From NCBI GenBank assembly GCA_031835245.1, contig JAVKOQ010000261.1:1-64000 (forward strand): a stretch of 64,000 nucleotides of DNA, given 5' to 3'. Made by a program: the position numbers and the translations under genes. Below the pieces are notes generated by a model, which did no database searches, was not told the DNA's origin, and saw only the letters and a program-made list of their open reading frames with translations. Shown here one piece after another: positions 1-11,400 of the stretch. Position 1 is the stretch's first letter; each line of letters starts with the position of its first letter. The DNA comes from Balamuthia mandrillaris (lineage: Eukaryota; Discosea; Longamoebia; Balamuthiidae).

Positions 1-1164
1 ATGATAGCCATCCTCTTGCTCTTCCTCCGCATAAACGCTCCCTACTGGAATCTCATAGCCAAGCCCCATTTCAATACATTCTTTAAAGTGGCTGCTGTCC
101 TCTCTTTTTGCGAAGATGATGCCAATCACGTCTTCTTCTATAAACAGCTTATACATCAACGAAAGAGAAAAGCAACATAGAAACAACGAGAAGAAGAAGA
201 AGAAGAAGAAGAAAAAGAAAAAGAACAGAACAACAAAGAAGAGAAATAGCAAAAATAGAAGAAGAAAGAAAGAACGAAAGAAATAAACAAACGCAAGAAA
301 GAAAACGAGAATAACAAAAGAGAAACAAAAAACAATAACCTACCAGCTGTATAAATGAAAAAGTATCGAGTGCTATCCACCACGCCGTAGAGGTCGGATG
401 TGTAGGCGGAGATCAGCGCCTCATCACCCCTTTCTGCAGAGTAGGGATAGATGTGCAGTTCGTTGCCATTTAACAGACAAATGGTGGCTTGGTCGTCAAA
501 GTCTGGCCATGCCACCGCCCTGTGGTTGAAGAAACACCCAAATAAGAAAGGCAAACGAGAATAACAAAACAAGAGATAAAAAGAATGGATAAAAGTACCG
601 ATCGTAGTCGCAGGAAAGCAAAGTCGAAACAAGATAGACTTCCCACGAAGGGCAGGCATCGCTGTGGCTCAGCAATAACTTTCTTCGAAGCACCTCCTTA
701 TCCCCGTTGTTGTTTCGATCGCTTGCTTTCTCCTTCTCCTTCTCCTTTTCCTCCTCTTCCTCAAAGCTGCAAGTGTCGTCGCTGTAGTAATACAGAGGAC
801 ACTTGCGAGGAGCCTTTGGTGTTTTTGCTTCCTTTGGTGTGCGTGCTTCATCCTCAAAGAGAAGAACATCGTCCAAAGCGATAAGGCTCTGTCCCAGGAA
901 GCAAAGCTTGTTGGTGTCATCGATGAGCCGATCCACATTCTTCTCGTCGCTGTAACGCAGCAATGCAGGACCAAACACGAGGCCTAAGTTGACGGCATTC
1001 ATACGGTTAAGAGCGTGATGAGCAGCAACCTTGCGCAGCAATAGTAGCAACCGCCTAAGCACTGCTCTGTTGGCGGGTGGCAGGTCTCTCAGTGCCTGTT
1101 GTAGCTGCCTCACGTCCATTCGCAGTCGGTTCCCTTTATCTGCTCAGAGAATGAGAAGCCAAGC

Positions 1165-1203
<39 letters not shown>

Positions 1204-2199
1204 AGAGATGAGAACAGACCAGCCGTAACGCACTCCACTGTGAACAGTTGGTATCGCTCGAACGTGAGGAGCGGTTCCTTCAACTGACGCAGGTAGAGCT
1301 TGATCAGGCCGCAGACCGTATGAGCACTGGGACACCGTTTCTTGAGTACCTCTCCAAAGTCCTTTCGTCCGCTGTTTACTTTCTTGCGAAGGTCCTCTAT
1401 CTCGGTCTTGCTCCCAGGAAGCCGAAAGAGGCCTTCCACCACTAACATTCCTTTTGACGCAAAGAAAGTTGAGAAGAACAAGAAGAAGCAAGAAGAGAAG
1501 ATGAACGAAAAAGAATAAGAAGAAGAAGCAAAAGAAGAAGAACAAGAAGCAGAAGAAGAAGAAGAAGAAGAAGAAGAAGAAGAACAAGAAGCAGAACAAG
1601 AACAAGAAGAAGAACAAGAACAAAAACAAGAACAAGAACAAGAAGAAGAACAAGAACAAGAACAAGAACAAGAACAAGAACAAGAACAAGAAGAAGAAGA
1701 ACAAGAACAAGAACAAGAACAAGAACAGGAACAAGAAAAGGAATGAGAACTACAACGAGAACTACAAACCTCTTTCTTCTAGATATGAGAAAGCTTGTTC
1801 AAGGAAACGAGGAATGCCTGAGCTGTCATCCTGGACGGCCTCCTCGACGGTGCCACCGAAAAACAACGGAGAGGAGCCTTTCCTATGGAACAGTTTTTTG
1901 AGCTGCTGTTTGCCGGTCCGCTGCTCCTTTTCTTGGGGCTCTAGAGGTTTGACCTTGACCTTGACCTTGCCGCCGGAGGCAGAGAGCATGCCGCCGATCC
2001 CGTCGCCTCCGTCGGAGGGCTCGCTGGAGTCGCTCCCGCTGTTGCCTCTCATGTGCAGGAACGTACGAGTCCAACGCTTCTCCCTCTTGTTGTTGTTGTT
2101 GTGCTCTGCGCCCGTGGGACTCAAGGTGGTCTTTTTGTCAGAAGAAGTGGAAGTGGAGGAGGAGGAGCGGTCGCCTTCTTTGCTCTTCTTCTCTTCCAT
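1..2199 (-). CDS. RhoGAP-domain protein with C-terminal NECAP-like PH domain (3' end outside window)
   Basis: Predicted Rho-family GTPase-activating protein. Exons (minus): 1770-2199, 1220-1450, 599-1139, 344-519, <1-137; every join has GT-AG ends and matching phase. The start is the first ATG (2199), in the MEEKKSK context. Residues ~1-110 are a low-complexity Ser/Lys-rich lead. The RhoGAP domain follows: an FFGGTVEEA entry, the arginine-finger loop EGLFRLPGS (Arg present), the PLLTFERY helix, and the NRMNAVNLGLVFGPALL signature. After an acidic/basic linker, exons 4-5 encode VVDSTRYFFIY...VIGIIFAKRED, which resembles the PH-like (PHear) domain of NECAP adaptor-binding proteins. RhoGAP identity is firm; the NECAP likeness is inference from a short pattern. 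The C-terminus is cut by the window edge. Introns are pyrimidine rich on the coding strand. Confidence 0.85.
1140..1219 (-). other. 80-bp intron inside the RhoGAP domain with a (CT)n tract
   Basis: The GT donor is at 1219-1218 and the AG acceptor at 1141-1140. The intron is mostly a CT dinucleotide run on the coding strand, seen as (GA)n on the plus strand. It is a typical example of the compact simple-repeat introns in this window. Confidence 0.8.
1535..1740. repeat. Imperfect GAA/CAA trinucleotide tract in an intron
   Basis: About 200 bp of degenerate AAGAAG/AACAAG units on the plus strand, inside the first intron of the RhoGAP gene (1451-1769). On the coding strand it is TTC/TTG, extending the pyrimidine tract before the acceptor. 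It reads open in several frames but has no coding character. Confidence 0.85.
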
Positions 2200-2511
2200 T
2201 TCTTGGTCAAGTTTGAGAGAGACGAACTGGGGTTGGTAAACGAAGGAAGCCAAGGACAACGGGATGATTGTCCAGAAATTTATCCGATTAAAATCATATC
2301 ATTTAGCGAGACAGAATTTGCCCTCTTTCTATTTTTTTCAGCCAAAGGGAGAAGAGAAGCAGAGAAGGAGAGAAGAGAAGAGAGCAGCAGAGAAGAGAGA
2401 CGGAAGGAAGGAAGGCAAACGAAGAAGTTAAAGATGGAAAAGGGGGAAACGGGGCTAATGTGGAGGAGGGAGAGAGAGTTCCCCAATAACAACATATATT
2501 TTGTGAAAAAA

Positions 2512-2959
2512 AAAAAGCCTGGGGTGGAGTGTAACACCACCATCAACCCGGTCTTCCAACTTGTAAACAACAGAGGCTGATGGCCAAACGGCGATAGAGA
2601 GGGGTTGGCTAATGTTGGCCGCACCAGGCTGCTTTCAGCATGCATCGTGCTTCCCCTTTTGCACAGATACCTGCAAAGGAGACAAAAGAGTTATGGGAGA
2701 GAGAGCGAGAAGCAAGGAAGAAGAATATTCTCTTCTTTTTCCACTCCACTTCTCTCTTCTCTCTTCTGTTTTCCCACACACAATCGCAAAGGCCGCCAGC
2801 AGAGGAAAGGGTTTTTGTACGTCGAGGAAGGCAGGGGAGTGTTCAGCCTGATGCGGCAACTAGGTTAGCCAACCCGTCTCTCCCTGACCCATGGTCATGC
2901 AACGGTGTAGCTTTCTGCAATACGGGATGATGGTGGTGAGATCCCACCTCAGGCTTTTT
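2512..2959. repeat. Diverged inverted repeat, arms 2512-2630 and 2845-2959
   Basis: The left arm and the reverse complement of the right arm align over ~115 bp. The outer ~37 bp match closely (AAAAAGCCTG, then CACCACCATCA), the middle is diverged, and the inner ~37 bp match again (GGTTGGCTAA, CAGGCT). The arms flank ~215 bp with no convincing gene. It lies in the ~870-bp gap between the RhoGAP start and the ZNHIT1 stop. It could be an old MITE-like element or a structured regulatory region; I see no clear target-site duplication. Confidence 0.6.
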
Positions 2960-2992
2960 GTGTTTCTTTTTTTTAAAGAGAGTGAGTGAGAC

Positions 2993-3026
<34 letters not shown>

Positions 3027-3072
3027 TCTTTCTGAGGAAGAGACAAAACGGAAATGGCGAATGCAAACAATT

Positions 3073-3260
3073 TTAAACAGTAAACTTGAGGCATCGGTTC
3101 TCCTCATGGATGCCTTTGCACTTGATACAACAGTAACGCAATCCACACCGCGTGCAAGTATAACTGGACAGATATCTTTTGTTGCAAAACATAAGATTTC
3201 TTTAGTTGTCAATAAAGAAAAAAAAGAGAAGAGAAGAGAGATAGAAAGGCGAAAACGAAA

Positions 3261-3299
<39 letters not shown>

Positions 3300-4071
3300 T
3301 CAGAAGATACCCGCAAACACTACAGAAATGACGAGGAGGGAAGCGAGAAGGAGCAGCGGCGATGGTGAAGTAGGTCGGCACGTGGGGCGGATAGTTCTCG
3401 TAGCCGGCATTCTCCAAGACTTTGTTGAAATTCTTGACCAACCGCATCTGCCGTTGGACGTCTCTTTGGGTCGTCTTCTTTTTCTTTTTCTTGGGAGTGT
3501 ATGTGGCTTCTGTGTTTGTTGCGTTGATGTTAGAGAGGAGGAATAAGGGCAAAAGAGAAGAACAAACGAGAAAAGAAACGGAGAAGCAGAGCAGACACAA
3601 AACAAAGAGGAGAGAGGAGAGAAGAGCAAAGCAAAGAACGAAAGTACGAGACCAAGAGAACAAGAAAAGAGCAGGCAATTGAAGAAGGGAGAAGAAAAGA
3701 AGGGAGAAGAGAGAAGAGAGAATGGAGCAAAGAACAAATGGGTGACCTAATTCTTCGGTCTCCTCGATGATGGGCGCAGGGGCAACATCAGCCGTTTCAG
3801 CGGGTTCCTCAGCAGCGTAGTTATCATGCTCCAGCGACTCCAGCCGCTCCTCCAGCTTTTGCTGGCGAAGCAGGATGGGGTCCCGTTCCTTTATCCGTTG
3901 GCTTTGCACTCGCAGCCTGCCTTTTTTAGTTTATCCTTCCCTGCGTCAGTCTTTTGAAAGAGAGAAAAGTAGAGAAAGAAGAGAGAGAGAGAGAACCAGA
4001 TTGACGGCGTTTGTTTGGCGTGCTACCCACAGAGGAGGATTGTTTTTCTTTCGGTTGATACGCCGCATCAT
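3073..4071 (-). CDS. ZNHIT1/Vps71-like HIT zinc-finger subunit of SWR1/SRCAP
   Basis: Homologue of ZNHIT1 (p18Hamlet, yeast Vps71, plant SWC6), which helps the SWR1/SRCAP remodeller deposit H2A.Z. Well-supported exons (minus): 3747-3907, 3311-3509, 3073-3175. The N-terminal part has LEERLESLEHDNY, like the LEALENDN segment of ZNHIT1, then a KKKKKK run, the RLVKNFNKVLENAGY helix, and a C-terminal HIT finger with CSVC, YTCTRC, YCCIKC, a His and a final Cys. It ends RCLKFTV, close to the family's usual RCLKWTV. The first exon is uncertain: ATGs at 4071/4068 could open an exon spliced into 3907, but the donor there (GTGGGT) is weak. Nuclear role inferred from the family. Confidence 0.85.
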
Positions 4072-4142
4072 CTATTGTTTTTGTGAATTTTTTAAAACAT
4101 TACAAACTCACGAAAGAACCATCAAAGAAGAAGGGATAAAGA

Positions 4143-4181
<39 letters not shown>

Positions 4182-4400
4182 GCACCATCTTTCCTTTTGC
4201 TTCCTCTGCTACTTCGTTTCATCTTTTTATATTTTTTTTGTTGTAGATCAGTTAATACGTCACGAATCTTGATCACACTAATTGTCGACATATTTTGTGC
4301 GATCAATAATCATTGGAATCCTCTCAATAATTTGAAATATATCGAAAAATGCAAACAATAATTTGGTTGTCGACAACAAAATAACAGAAAGGAAAAGAAA
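4072..4400. promoter_or_regulatory. Divergent intergenic region, ZNHIT1 / Shg1-like gene
   Basis: About 330 bp between two genes transcribed away from each other, so it should hold both promoters. It contains a (GA)n run at ~4144-4174 and AT-rich sequence. I recognise no defined motif. Confidence 0.4.
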
Positions 4401-6593
4401 ATGGCCGAAGGAGAAGCTGTCTCTTCTCCCACCGTTGTTGTTGTTGCGGCTGCTATGGAGGAGGAGGCGGAGGAGGTGGAACGAGACGGGAAAAAAGAAG
4501 AGGAGGAAGAGGAACATAACAACCACCCCCACCACCGCGTGCCGATTTTATTGCATCATCCCCCAAAGCTTTCTTCTTCCGTCGATACCTCTCGTTCCAC
4601 TCCCGCTTCCTCTCCTTCTCGTTCTTCTTCCTCTTCCTTCTTTGCGAACCGCAACAACAGCAGCAATGGCGATGAAAAGCAACAGCACCAGCAACAACAA
4701 CAACAACAAGCGCCACCGCCCTACACAGCCGCTCAGGTGCTCGAGTTCATGAAGTTAGATGGCTCCTTTGATAAACTCAGACAAAGCTTTCTTCAATCTT
4801 GCGAACATTCGGTACCACTTTTTTTCAATTCTCTTCTGTTCTCTGGCTTTTCTTTTCTCTAAGACCTCCAAAAAAAAAAAAAAACCAAAGGGAGGAGCGG
4901 AAGCACTTCGACGGAGAACGAAAGAGCTGATCGAGAGCGGCCCCACTTGGGCGAATGACTTGGCGGCGGCAAAGCAGCAGCCCAACAAAGCCCGCGCTAA
5001 ACGCACGCTTCATCGCAAACTATTGAGCGAGCTCAAAAAGTTTGTTTTCTCGTCTTCTCGGATCGCGTCTCTTCTGCTCTCATTCTCATCTCTTCTCTCT
5101 TCTCTCTTCTCTCTTCTCTCTTCTCCCTTCTCCCTTCTCCCTTCTCCCTTCTCTCTTCTCTCTTCTCTCTTCTCTCTTCTCTCTTCTCTCTTCTCTCTTG
5201 CTTCTCTGCTTCTTTAAATTTGTTTTTATCTGACTTTTGTTGTTAACAAAAACAAAGGACAAAACTTGGTGAAGATGTTGATAGAGAAGTGGAGGAGGTG
5301 CTCTATCATAGCAAGCACTTTAGCAGCTCCGTAATGGAACACATCGCTGCTGCGGTGGATGCCATGCTCGCAAAGAAGAAGGCAGCAGAGGAGGAGGCCG
5401 TTCGTCAAGAGAAGCAAAGACAACTGGAACGCAAGAAACGAGAGGAACAAGAGCAGAAGCGGCGCGAAGAAGAGGAAGATGCTGAAAAGAAAAGACAGGA
5501 AGCAGAAGCGAAGAAAAAGCTTCAAGCAGCAGAAGAAAGTGAAGTTGCCCGCAACAAAAGTGAAGCAAGCAACATAGTATCGAATGGGGAAGAAAAGAAG
5601 GAACAAATAAAAGAAGAGGAGGAAGAAGAAGAGAAGAAAGTGAAAAGCAATGGCTCGATAACTGTCGAATCGGAGACCTTAACAAAATCGAAGAAAATAG
5701 TATTGGAGATAAAAGGCAGTGATGACAGTTCTTTATCCAGTTCAAGTGACCTAGAGAGTTCGGATGACGATTCTTCCTCATTGTCTACGTCTTCGCCCTT
5801 ACCTTCCTCTTCTCCTCTGACTACTTCCTCTTCCTCTTCTAGCGAGAAGGAAGAAGAAAAAGAGGAGAAAGACGAAGAAGGAGAAGAAGTAGATGTCGTT
5901 GCAGTAGAAAAAGCACCACCAAAAAAGAGAAACAACAAACGGAGAATTACCACAAGAAGAAGTTCTGCTGCTGCTGGACGAAAGAGAAGAAGAATCCAAC
6001 TTGACATTGATGATGAAGACGAGGATGAAGAAGCCAAAAGCGAGGAAGAAGAAAATAGAGGGAAATCAAAGAAGAACTCCAAAAAGAGAGCTACCACGAA
6101 GCAGCGTGAAACCGCGACAGTTGGTAAGCGACGTGCACAACGAGGCAAAACACAAATGAAAGAAGAGGAGGAAGAAGAAAAAACGGAGAGCTCGGACGAC
6201 AAAGAAAGAGAAGAGGAAGAGGAAGAGCAAAAGACGATAAACCGCAGAAGGAGCGGTCGTCAACGAACTCGACGAAAGGCTGCTGTTAGCAGCTTTCCTC
6301 ACAAGAAGCGCAGCAAGATGCTTCAGAATGAGGAGAACGAAGAAGAACAAGAAGAGGAAAATGATGAGGATGAGGACGAAGTTGACGATGAAAAAGAAGA
6401 AAAACTCAGAGCAAAAGCAAGAAAACGGTTTCAACAAGACCATCAAATCAGCTATTCTTCAAGGAGACGTCGTTCTACAACTGCTGCCACTTCTGTTCGT
6501 AAAAGCAAACGGCAGCAACGAATTCGCCTTCAACAACAACAGCAGCAGCAACAACAACAACCACTAGGACGACGCCAACGGCGGATGCGATAG
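4401..6593 (+). CDS. Shg1/BOD1-like protein with long acidic/basic C-terminal tail
   Basis: Three exons: 4401-4811, 4864-5039, 5258-6593 (~640 aa). ATG 4401 follows an A-rich leader. Residues ~1-110 are low complexity (Val/Ala, Glu, Ser, a His/Gln run). Next comes LEFMKLDGSFDKLRQ, a helix ALRRRTKELIES, then DVDREVEEVLY and AAAVDAMLAKKK. This order resembles the COMPASS Shg1/BOD1 domain (GlFDxxR motif, then a helical bundle). The last ~350 residues alternate Glu/Asp blocks with Lys/Arg clusters, typical of a nuclear scaffold tail, ending in a polyGln run and RRMR. Domain assignment is moderate; if right, it belongs to an H3K4 methyltransferase complex. Coiled coil is likely around 'EEEAVRQEKQRQ'. 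Confidence 0.6.
5085..5210 (+). repeat. (TCTTCTC)n pyrimidine repeat in an intron
   Basis: A near-perfect run of TCTTCTC / TCCCTTC units in intron 5040-5257 of the Shg1-like gene, on the coding strand. Confidence 0.85.
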
Positions 6594-6730
6594 ATGAGAG
6601 AGAGAGAGAGAGAGAGAGAGATTCTACCGGAAGAAAACTAAACGACTTACAGAAAAAAAAAACAAATTACAACAAATAGCTTTTAAAAGGAAGAAGAGAG
6701 CGAGAGAGAAAGAAGAAAGGAAAGTGGTCG

Positions 6731-8012
6731 TTAGAGGCCAAGACAAAAGGTGTAGGTGCTTCGAATGATGTCCGTCATGGAGATGACGCCGATGGGGACC
6801 ATCGCCGAGTTGACCACCCACACCTGGTGCTTGTGACGACGCGCAGACAACATCTTGAGCATGATCTCAGCCAAGTTGTCCCTGCTATGGCAAGTCAGCG
6901 GATGTACCAGCTTTCCGTCCTTCTCTCTTCCTTTCAGATAGTCCAACACCGGCAGAAGAACCTTTTATCAAGAATATCAATTAGCCTGCAAAACGAAGAG
7001 CAGATCGCGAACAGAAGAAGAAAGAGACAGAAACGAGGACAGACGGAAAGCACATAGAAATGAGGAAAAGTAAAGACGTCGTACATCCTTGAGAGAATCA
7101 TTATGAATGCCCTTCAGATCGGAAGTAGAGAGAGTGGTAATGATGCTGTTGTCCTTCTCCGCTTCCACCACTGGCAAAGCCTGCACCTCGTGCATCTTCA
7201 TCACACGAAAGCCCTCCAAAGCGGTGGCATAGCTAGGCAGCGAGGCGACCCCCTTGCCCCCTCCTAACGGGTTGACGAGGTTCAACTCCTCCACTCGCTT
7301 GTGCACCACCTCGCCCAGTTTGCTCTCGTTCTTGCTCAAGAAGCGGATGACGTCCGATTGAGTGAGCAAATAGCATTTGTCTCCCTCGCCTTCCTCGGAC
7401 TCTACCAGGCATCGGTGCACGCCTTTGTGAAAGTATTCGAGCACCGTGAAGAGGTCCGTGGACTCTGTGCAGTACCAAAGGTCTTCGCTCTCTCTGGAAG
7501 TCGCTCCCAGCAACGCACTTGCTTTGAGATCTGTTGGTTGTGTCGGCGTGTGAGACAAAACAAGTAAGAAGTTGAAGAGTGAGGGGGGCATGAAGTGAGG
7601 GAGGGAGGTTGCCAAACCGTTGAAGCGAATGGCAGAAAAGTCTTGTTCTTCGAGGCTCAGCTCTTGGTCTTTGAAGTAGGTGGCAAATGCGACGTAAGTC
7701 ATGATGTCGAACGAACCTTTCGAAAGCAAAAAGGGGATTAGAACGCACATAAGAGAGGATTAGGTACAAGAGAAGTGAAGAGGAGAGAGGACGAGTGATC
7801 ATACTGATGATGCCAACGTATTTCTTCTTGCCATGCGGTGTTTTCTCGTAGATGGGAACCGAGAGTATGTTGTTCTGAGTGAGCAGCTCCAACACGTTCT
7901 CGAGGGTAGCGTCCGAGTCGGCGTCGATGAGCGGCTTGGGGTCGGCGGCGACGAGGTCGCCCACTTTGACCTGCGATAAAAAGTTGCGCACCGTTTCTGG
8001 AGTACAAGCCAT
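6731..8012 (-). CDS. Four-CBS-domain (AMPK-gamma/SNF4-like) protein
   Basis: CBS pairs usually bind adenine nucleotides and regulate a partner or an attached domain. Exons (minus): 7805-8012, 7085-7716, 6731-6961. The start is ATG 8012 (MACTPETVRNFL). Four CBS-type repeats can be read: DSDATLENVLELL...VPIYE...VGIIS; an STDLFTVLEYF unit ending LLTQSDVIRFL; ATALEGFRVM...ALPVVE...STSDLKG; and DNLAEIMLKM...VWVVNS...GVISMTDIIRS. No other domain is present. An in-frame stretch in exon 2 (GTTTGGCAAC to CCAACAG, ~7558-7640) has intron-like ends and could be spliced out as phase 1, shortening the CBS1-CBS2 linker. Four repeats in a short protein resemble AMPK gamma subunits, but no substrate or partner is shown. 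Confidence 0.85.
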
Positions 8013-8065
8013 CGTGTGTGTGTTGTGTTATATATAGCCAAATAAAAGGGTTTTCTCCAAAGGGT

Positions 8066-8138
<73 letters not shown>

Positions 8139-8296
8139 AGGAATGAGAGACAAGTGAAGGAAAGAAGAAGGTTGAAAGAGAGGGAAAAATATATAGACAT
8201 GAGGGGAACCTTGCGTTTCGGCTTGTCGCTACCGTTTAAAAGTCGATTCATTCGATAGTCATCCAAAATGATATGAGATTTCCTTCGAATTTCAAC
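8013..8296 (-). promoter_or_regulatory. Upstream region of the CBS gene: TATATA element and (GTT)n
   Basis: Just upstream of ATG 8012 (coding strand minus) lies a TATATATA element at ~8029-8037, followed at 8067-8138 by a pure GTT run (CAA on the coding strand). The TATA-like element is so near the ATG that it is probably not the core promoter, unless the leader is extremely short. Confidence 0.4.
8067..8138. repeat. (GTT)n microsatellite, about 24 units
   Basis: Pure GTT trinucleotide run on the plus strand, (AAC/CAA)n on the strand of the CBS gene. It lies in the upstream region or 5' leader of that gene, not in its coding sequence. Confidence 0.95.
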
Positions 8297-8322
8297 AGCA
8301 CGTGATCACCTGATCACGTGCT
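8297..8322. promoter_or_regulatory. 26-bp palindrome with two CACGTG E-boxes
   Basis: The perfect 12-bp arm AGCACGTGATCA, a 2-bp CC spacer, then TGATCACGTGCT. Each arm contains the bHLH core CACGTG next to TGATCA. It lies ~285 bp upstream of the CBS gene ATG and ~130 bp beyond the ADA3 stop. Two E-boxes in mirror symmetry suggest a paired bHLH-Zip binding site; this is inference. Confidence 0.55.
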
Positions 8323-8454
8323 CAACATTATAAAAATAAACCAGAATTTTGTTTTGTTTGTGCTTTTCGCCCTTCGAAATATGTTTTTTTTGGTTTTGAG
8401 GGCGATACCAATAATAAAACCCTACATAAATATCACATCCTTGCATAATAAGCA

Positions 8455-11400
8455 TCACTTTTTCTTTCTCCGCTTCCCTTTTTTCTGCTGATGAAGAAAC
8501 ACAATGAGCTGCGAACAACAAAAAAAAAAAAGAAAAAGAAAAAGAAAAAGAAAAAAAGGAATCAGAAGAAAAAAAGGAAGGGCGACGTACAATCATACGA
8601 AGATAGCTCCGCTCCACCTCATCAAACTCCTCCCTCTCTTTGGCGCGCAGCCGCTGCTGCTGCATGAGGGGCAGGGCCAAAGAGGCCAACATCGCTCTCC
8701 GCTGATTGTTGACGTGCAGCTGCTCCTTCAGGCGCTGCTGCAACAGCCTTATCTCAGCGCAGATCTCGTCGTCCTCTCTGTTGCGGTAGTCAGCTTCCAG
8801 CTTCTTCCGCCGTTTGGCCTCCTTCTCGGCCTGGCGTTTTTCTTTCTCGCGCTCCTTCTCCAACTCTTTCTTGCTCTTCTTTTTGGTTTTGGCTGTTGTG
8901 GTAGTTGTTGTGGTAGAAGAGGACGATTTAGAACTCGAAGAAGAGCTGCCACTTGTCTTCTTCTTATCTTTGTCTTTGCTCTTCCTTTTGGATGAAGAAG
9001 ATGAGGAGGATGAACTGTTTTCCAACTCGGCGGCAAGGCTATCCAGCTCGTCTTCTTCGTTGAGATCGTCCTCATCATCATCCAATAAGCCAATGGAACG
9101 AAGCTCATACCGAATGCGATCCTCCAGGGAGAGGTAGGAAGGAAAGGAGTAGGTCTTGGTGGGCGGTTCCTCCAAAGGGATTAAGGGGTTGTCCGTCCAG
9201 TTGGTTTGAAAGGAGGTAAAGGAGGGTGGAATGCCGAGATTGTGAGGAAAGTGACTGGCGGTCACAGAAGGAGCAACACCACCGCTACTTGAAGAAGAAG
9301 CAACAGAACTTGAGAGTAAGGAAGCCGAAGAAGAAGCAGAAGAAGCGAGAGACTTTTTGGTGGATGTAGTTTTTGCTTTTTTGGCAGGACCCTTGCCACC
9401 TTTGCCACCCTTGCTTCCCACTTCCTCCTCCGCTGTCTCTCCGCCTCGAGCAGCAGCTCCTGTTGGACCTGCTAACGGTTGATGCCTGTCCACCATTCCG
9501 AGACCGACAGCTCCTCCTTTGTACTTGTTCAAGAAGCTACTTGGATTGCTGAGGAAATCTTCACCGCCTTCACCATCCAAATCTCCTCCTGCTTCTCCCG
9601 TGATCGGATGGCCTCCAATTGTAGATTGATACGACGAAGGAAGGCCACCATTGGCAGCAGCAGGGGCAGAAGTGGAGTAGGGAGGAGGAAAGATTACGTT
9701 CTCTTCGATAAGGGCGGAGAGAAGACGTGAAGTCAAATCACCACATGCTATTGTGGTACCAGCAGGAGGCATGGCAGAAGGTGGTAACTTCAGTTGGCTG
9801 TCCTTCTTGTGAGCTTCTTTCTTTTGGCTGCTCTCCTCTTTGATTGTGGTGGAGTCCTCCCGTTTCCGTTTCTTTGACGTAGTGGATGTTGTTATAGACA
9901 ATGTAGTTGCAGCTCCTCCTTGTGGGTCTAATGCAGAGAGTTTCTTCAGCCGTCCTGGACCTTTGCCTTTACCTCGTCCCTTGTTCACGCTAGACTTCCG
10001 CTTATCAACCTGGAAGTCATCTTCCTCGTCTTCCAAAATAGAGCCTATAACAAGAAGAAAAAGAATTAGCAAAGGCTAGTAGAGACAGAGAGAGAGGGAC
10101 AGAGAGACAGAGAAGAACAAACCAGCTATATCATCACCTTCAGGAAACGCATAGACATCCATCTCTGATTTCTTAGTTACACCGGTTCGCTCTACCAAGG
10201 CATCCTCTTCCTTGGATGAATCGTTGGTCATGCTATCTTCCGAGAAAATATAGTCATCATCCGACGTTTGACTAGCTTTTTTCCTGTTGCGACTGTTGAC
10301 CGAACTTGCGCGGGCTCTTCCTCTTTGTGCGCCACGCCCACGGGAGGTGGAGGGTTTGGGGCTGCTCCTATCTCCAGCGCGCCCTCCTCGAGGGCTAATA
10401 TCGAGCCCTTGATATACAGAGTCTTCTTCTTCCCACCGCTGCAGATAGTGCTTGCCAAGGGGTGGTATTTGCCATACTGGATCGTCGGGAGCGTCCACCT
10501 GAGTGCATAATCACAGTGAGAAAGAGGAAAACAAGTGAGAAGCTATTTGGGATAGAGAAAAAGAATTTTTAAAAAAAGTACATTTGGAAGCAGGCGATTC
10601 AGATCGTTTTCAGTTATTTGAGCAAAGTACGGAGCCATGGACTGCCAAAATTCATGTATAGGCTTTGTTGGCTTTAAAGGGTCATCATCCTCTGAGGAAC
10701 CTCCATCTTCTTGGGCTGGACGCCCTTTTTTCCTTCGTCCAGGCCTTGTTGCTTTTCCTGTTTTACTTCGCCGATTATTCTGCAATAATATGTGATAATG
10801 TCAGACCTCGTTTATCTAAAGGGGGGCGAAAAAAAGCGGAGAGGGAGAGAGAACCTGACGACGTGGTGAAGGAGCTTGTTTGGAGGACGAGTCAGTAGCC
10901 CTCGAGTCGGTGGGGCTTCCTGCACCAATGTCTGATCCTCCATGTTCTTGTTTCTTCTCTTCTCTCTCCTCTTCCTTGGCTTCCTTTTCCAGCTTGACAG
11001 GATTCAAACGAATGACCGTAGACACCTCCGATGGATTATCCCGACCAGAGGTCATGGATTCCGACACCATTTCCATTTCATCCAAGTCATCTAAGTCGCT
11101 CCCGCTGGCGCTGTAGTTATCATCGCTGTCTTTGTTTTTACCTTTTGATTTTCGTTTGTTCATTGTCTTCTTCTCTTTAGCCTTCCGCACGTTGTTTCCA
11201 CCTTTGTTGATTAGCTTTTTCTTGCCTTCAATGCTCTGTGCACCAGCTTTTGCTGTGTTGGATGAGGTGCCAAGGAGATCAAATTCATCCTCGCTTTCGC
11301 TGTAGTATTTCGGAGGGGCTGCAGTGCCGCTTAGTCCGCTCATCAGCAAGTCAAACTTGTACATTTCCTTCCGCCTAGCCGACCGCGTAAGGGCTGGTGT

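Noticed and set aside
156-659. 167-codon minus-strand frame with a hydrophobic look
   Set aside because: It spans an intron of the RhoGAP gene; only the DFDDQATICLL...STRYFFIY part is exon.
1144-1734. 196-codon minus-strand frame of Phe/Leu
   Set aside because: It is translation of an intronic TTC/TTG simple repeat; the real exons run through it in other frames with clear splice sites.
8013-8037. TATATATA as core promoter of the CBS gene
   Set aside because: It ends only ~17 nt from the ATG, too near for a normal TATA-to-start distance, so I keep it only as a TATA-like element.
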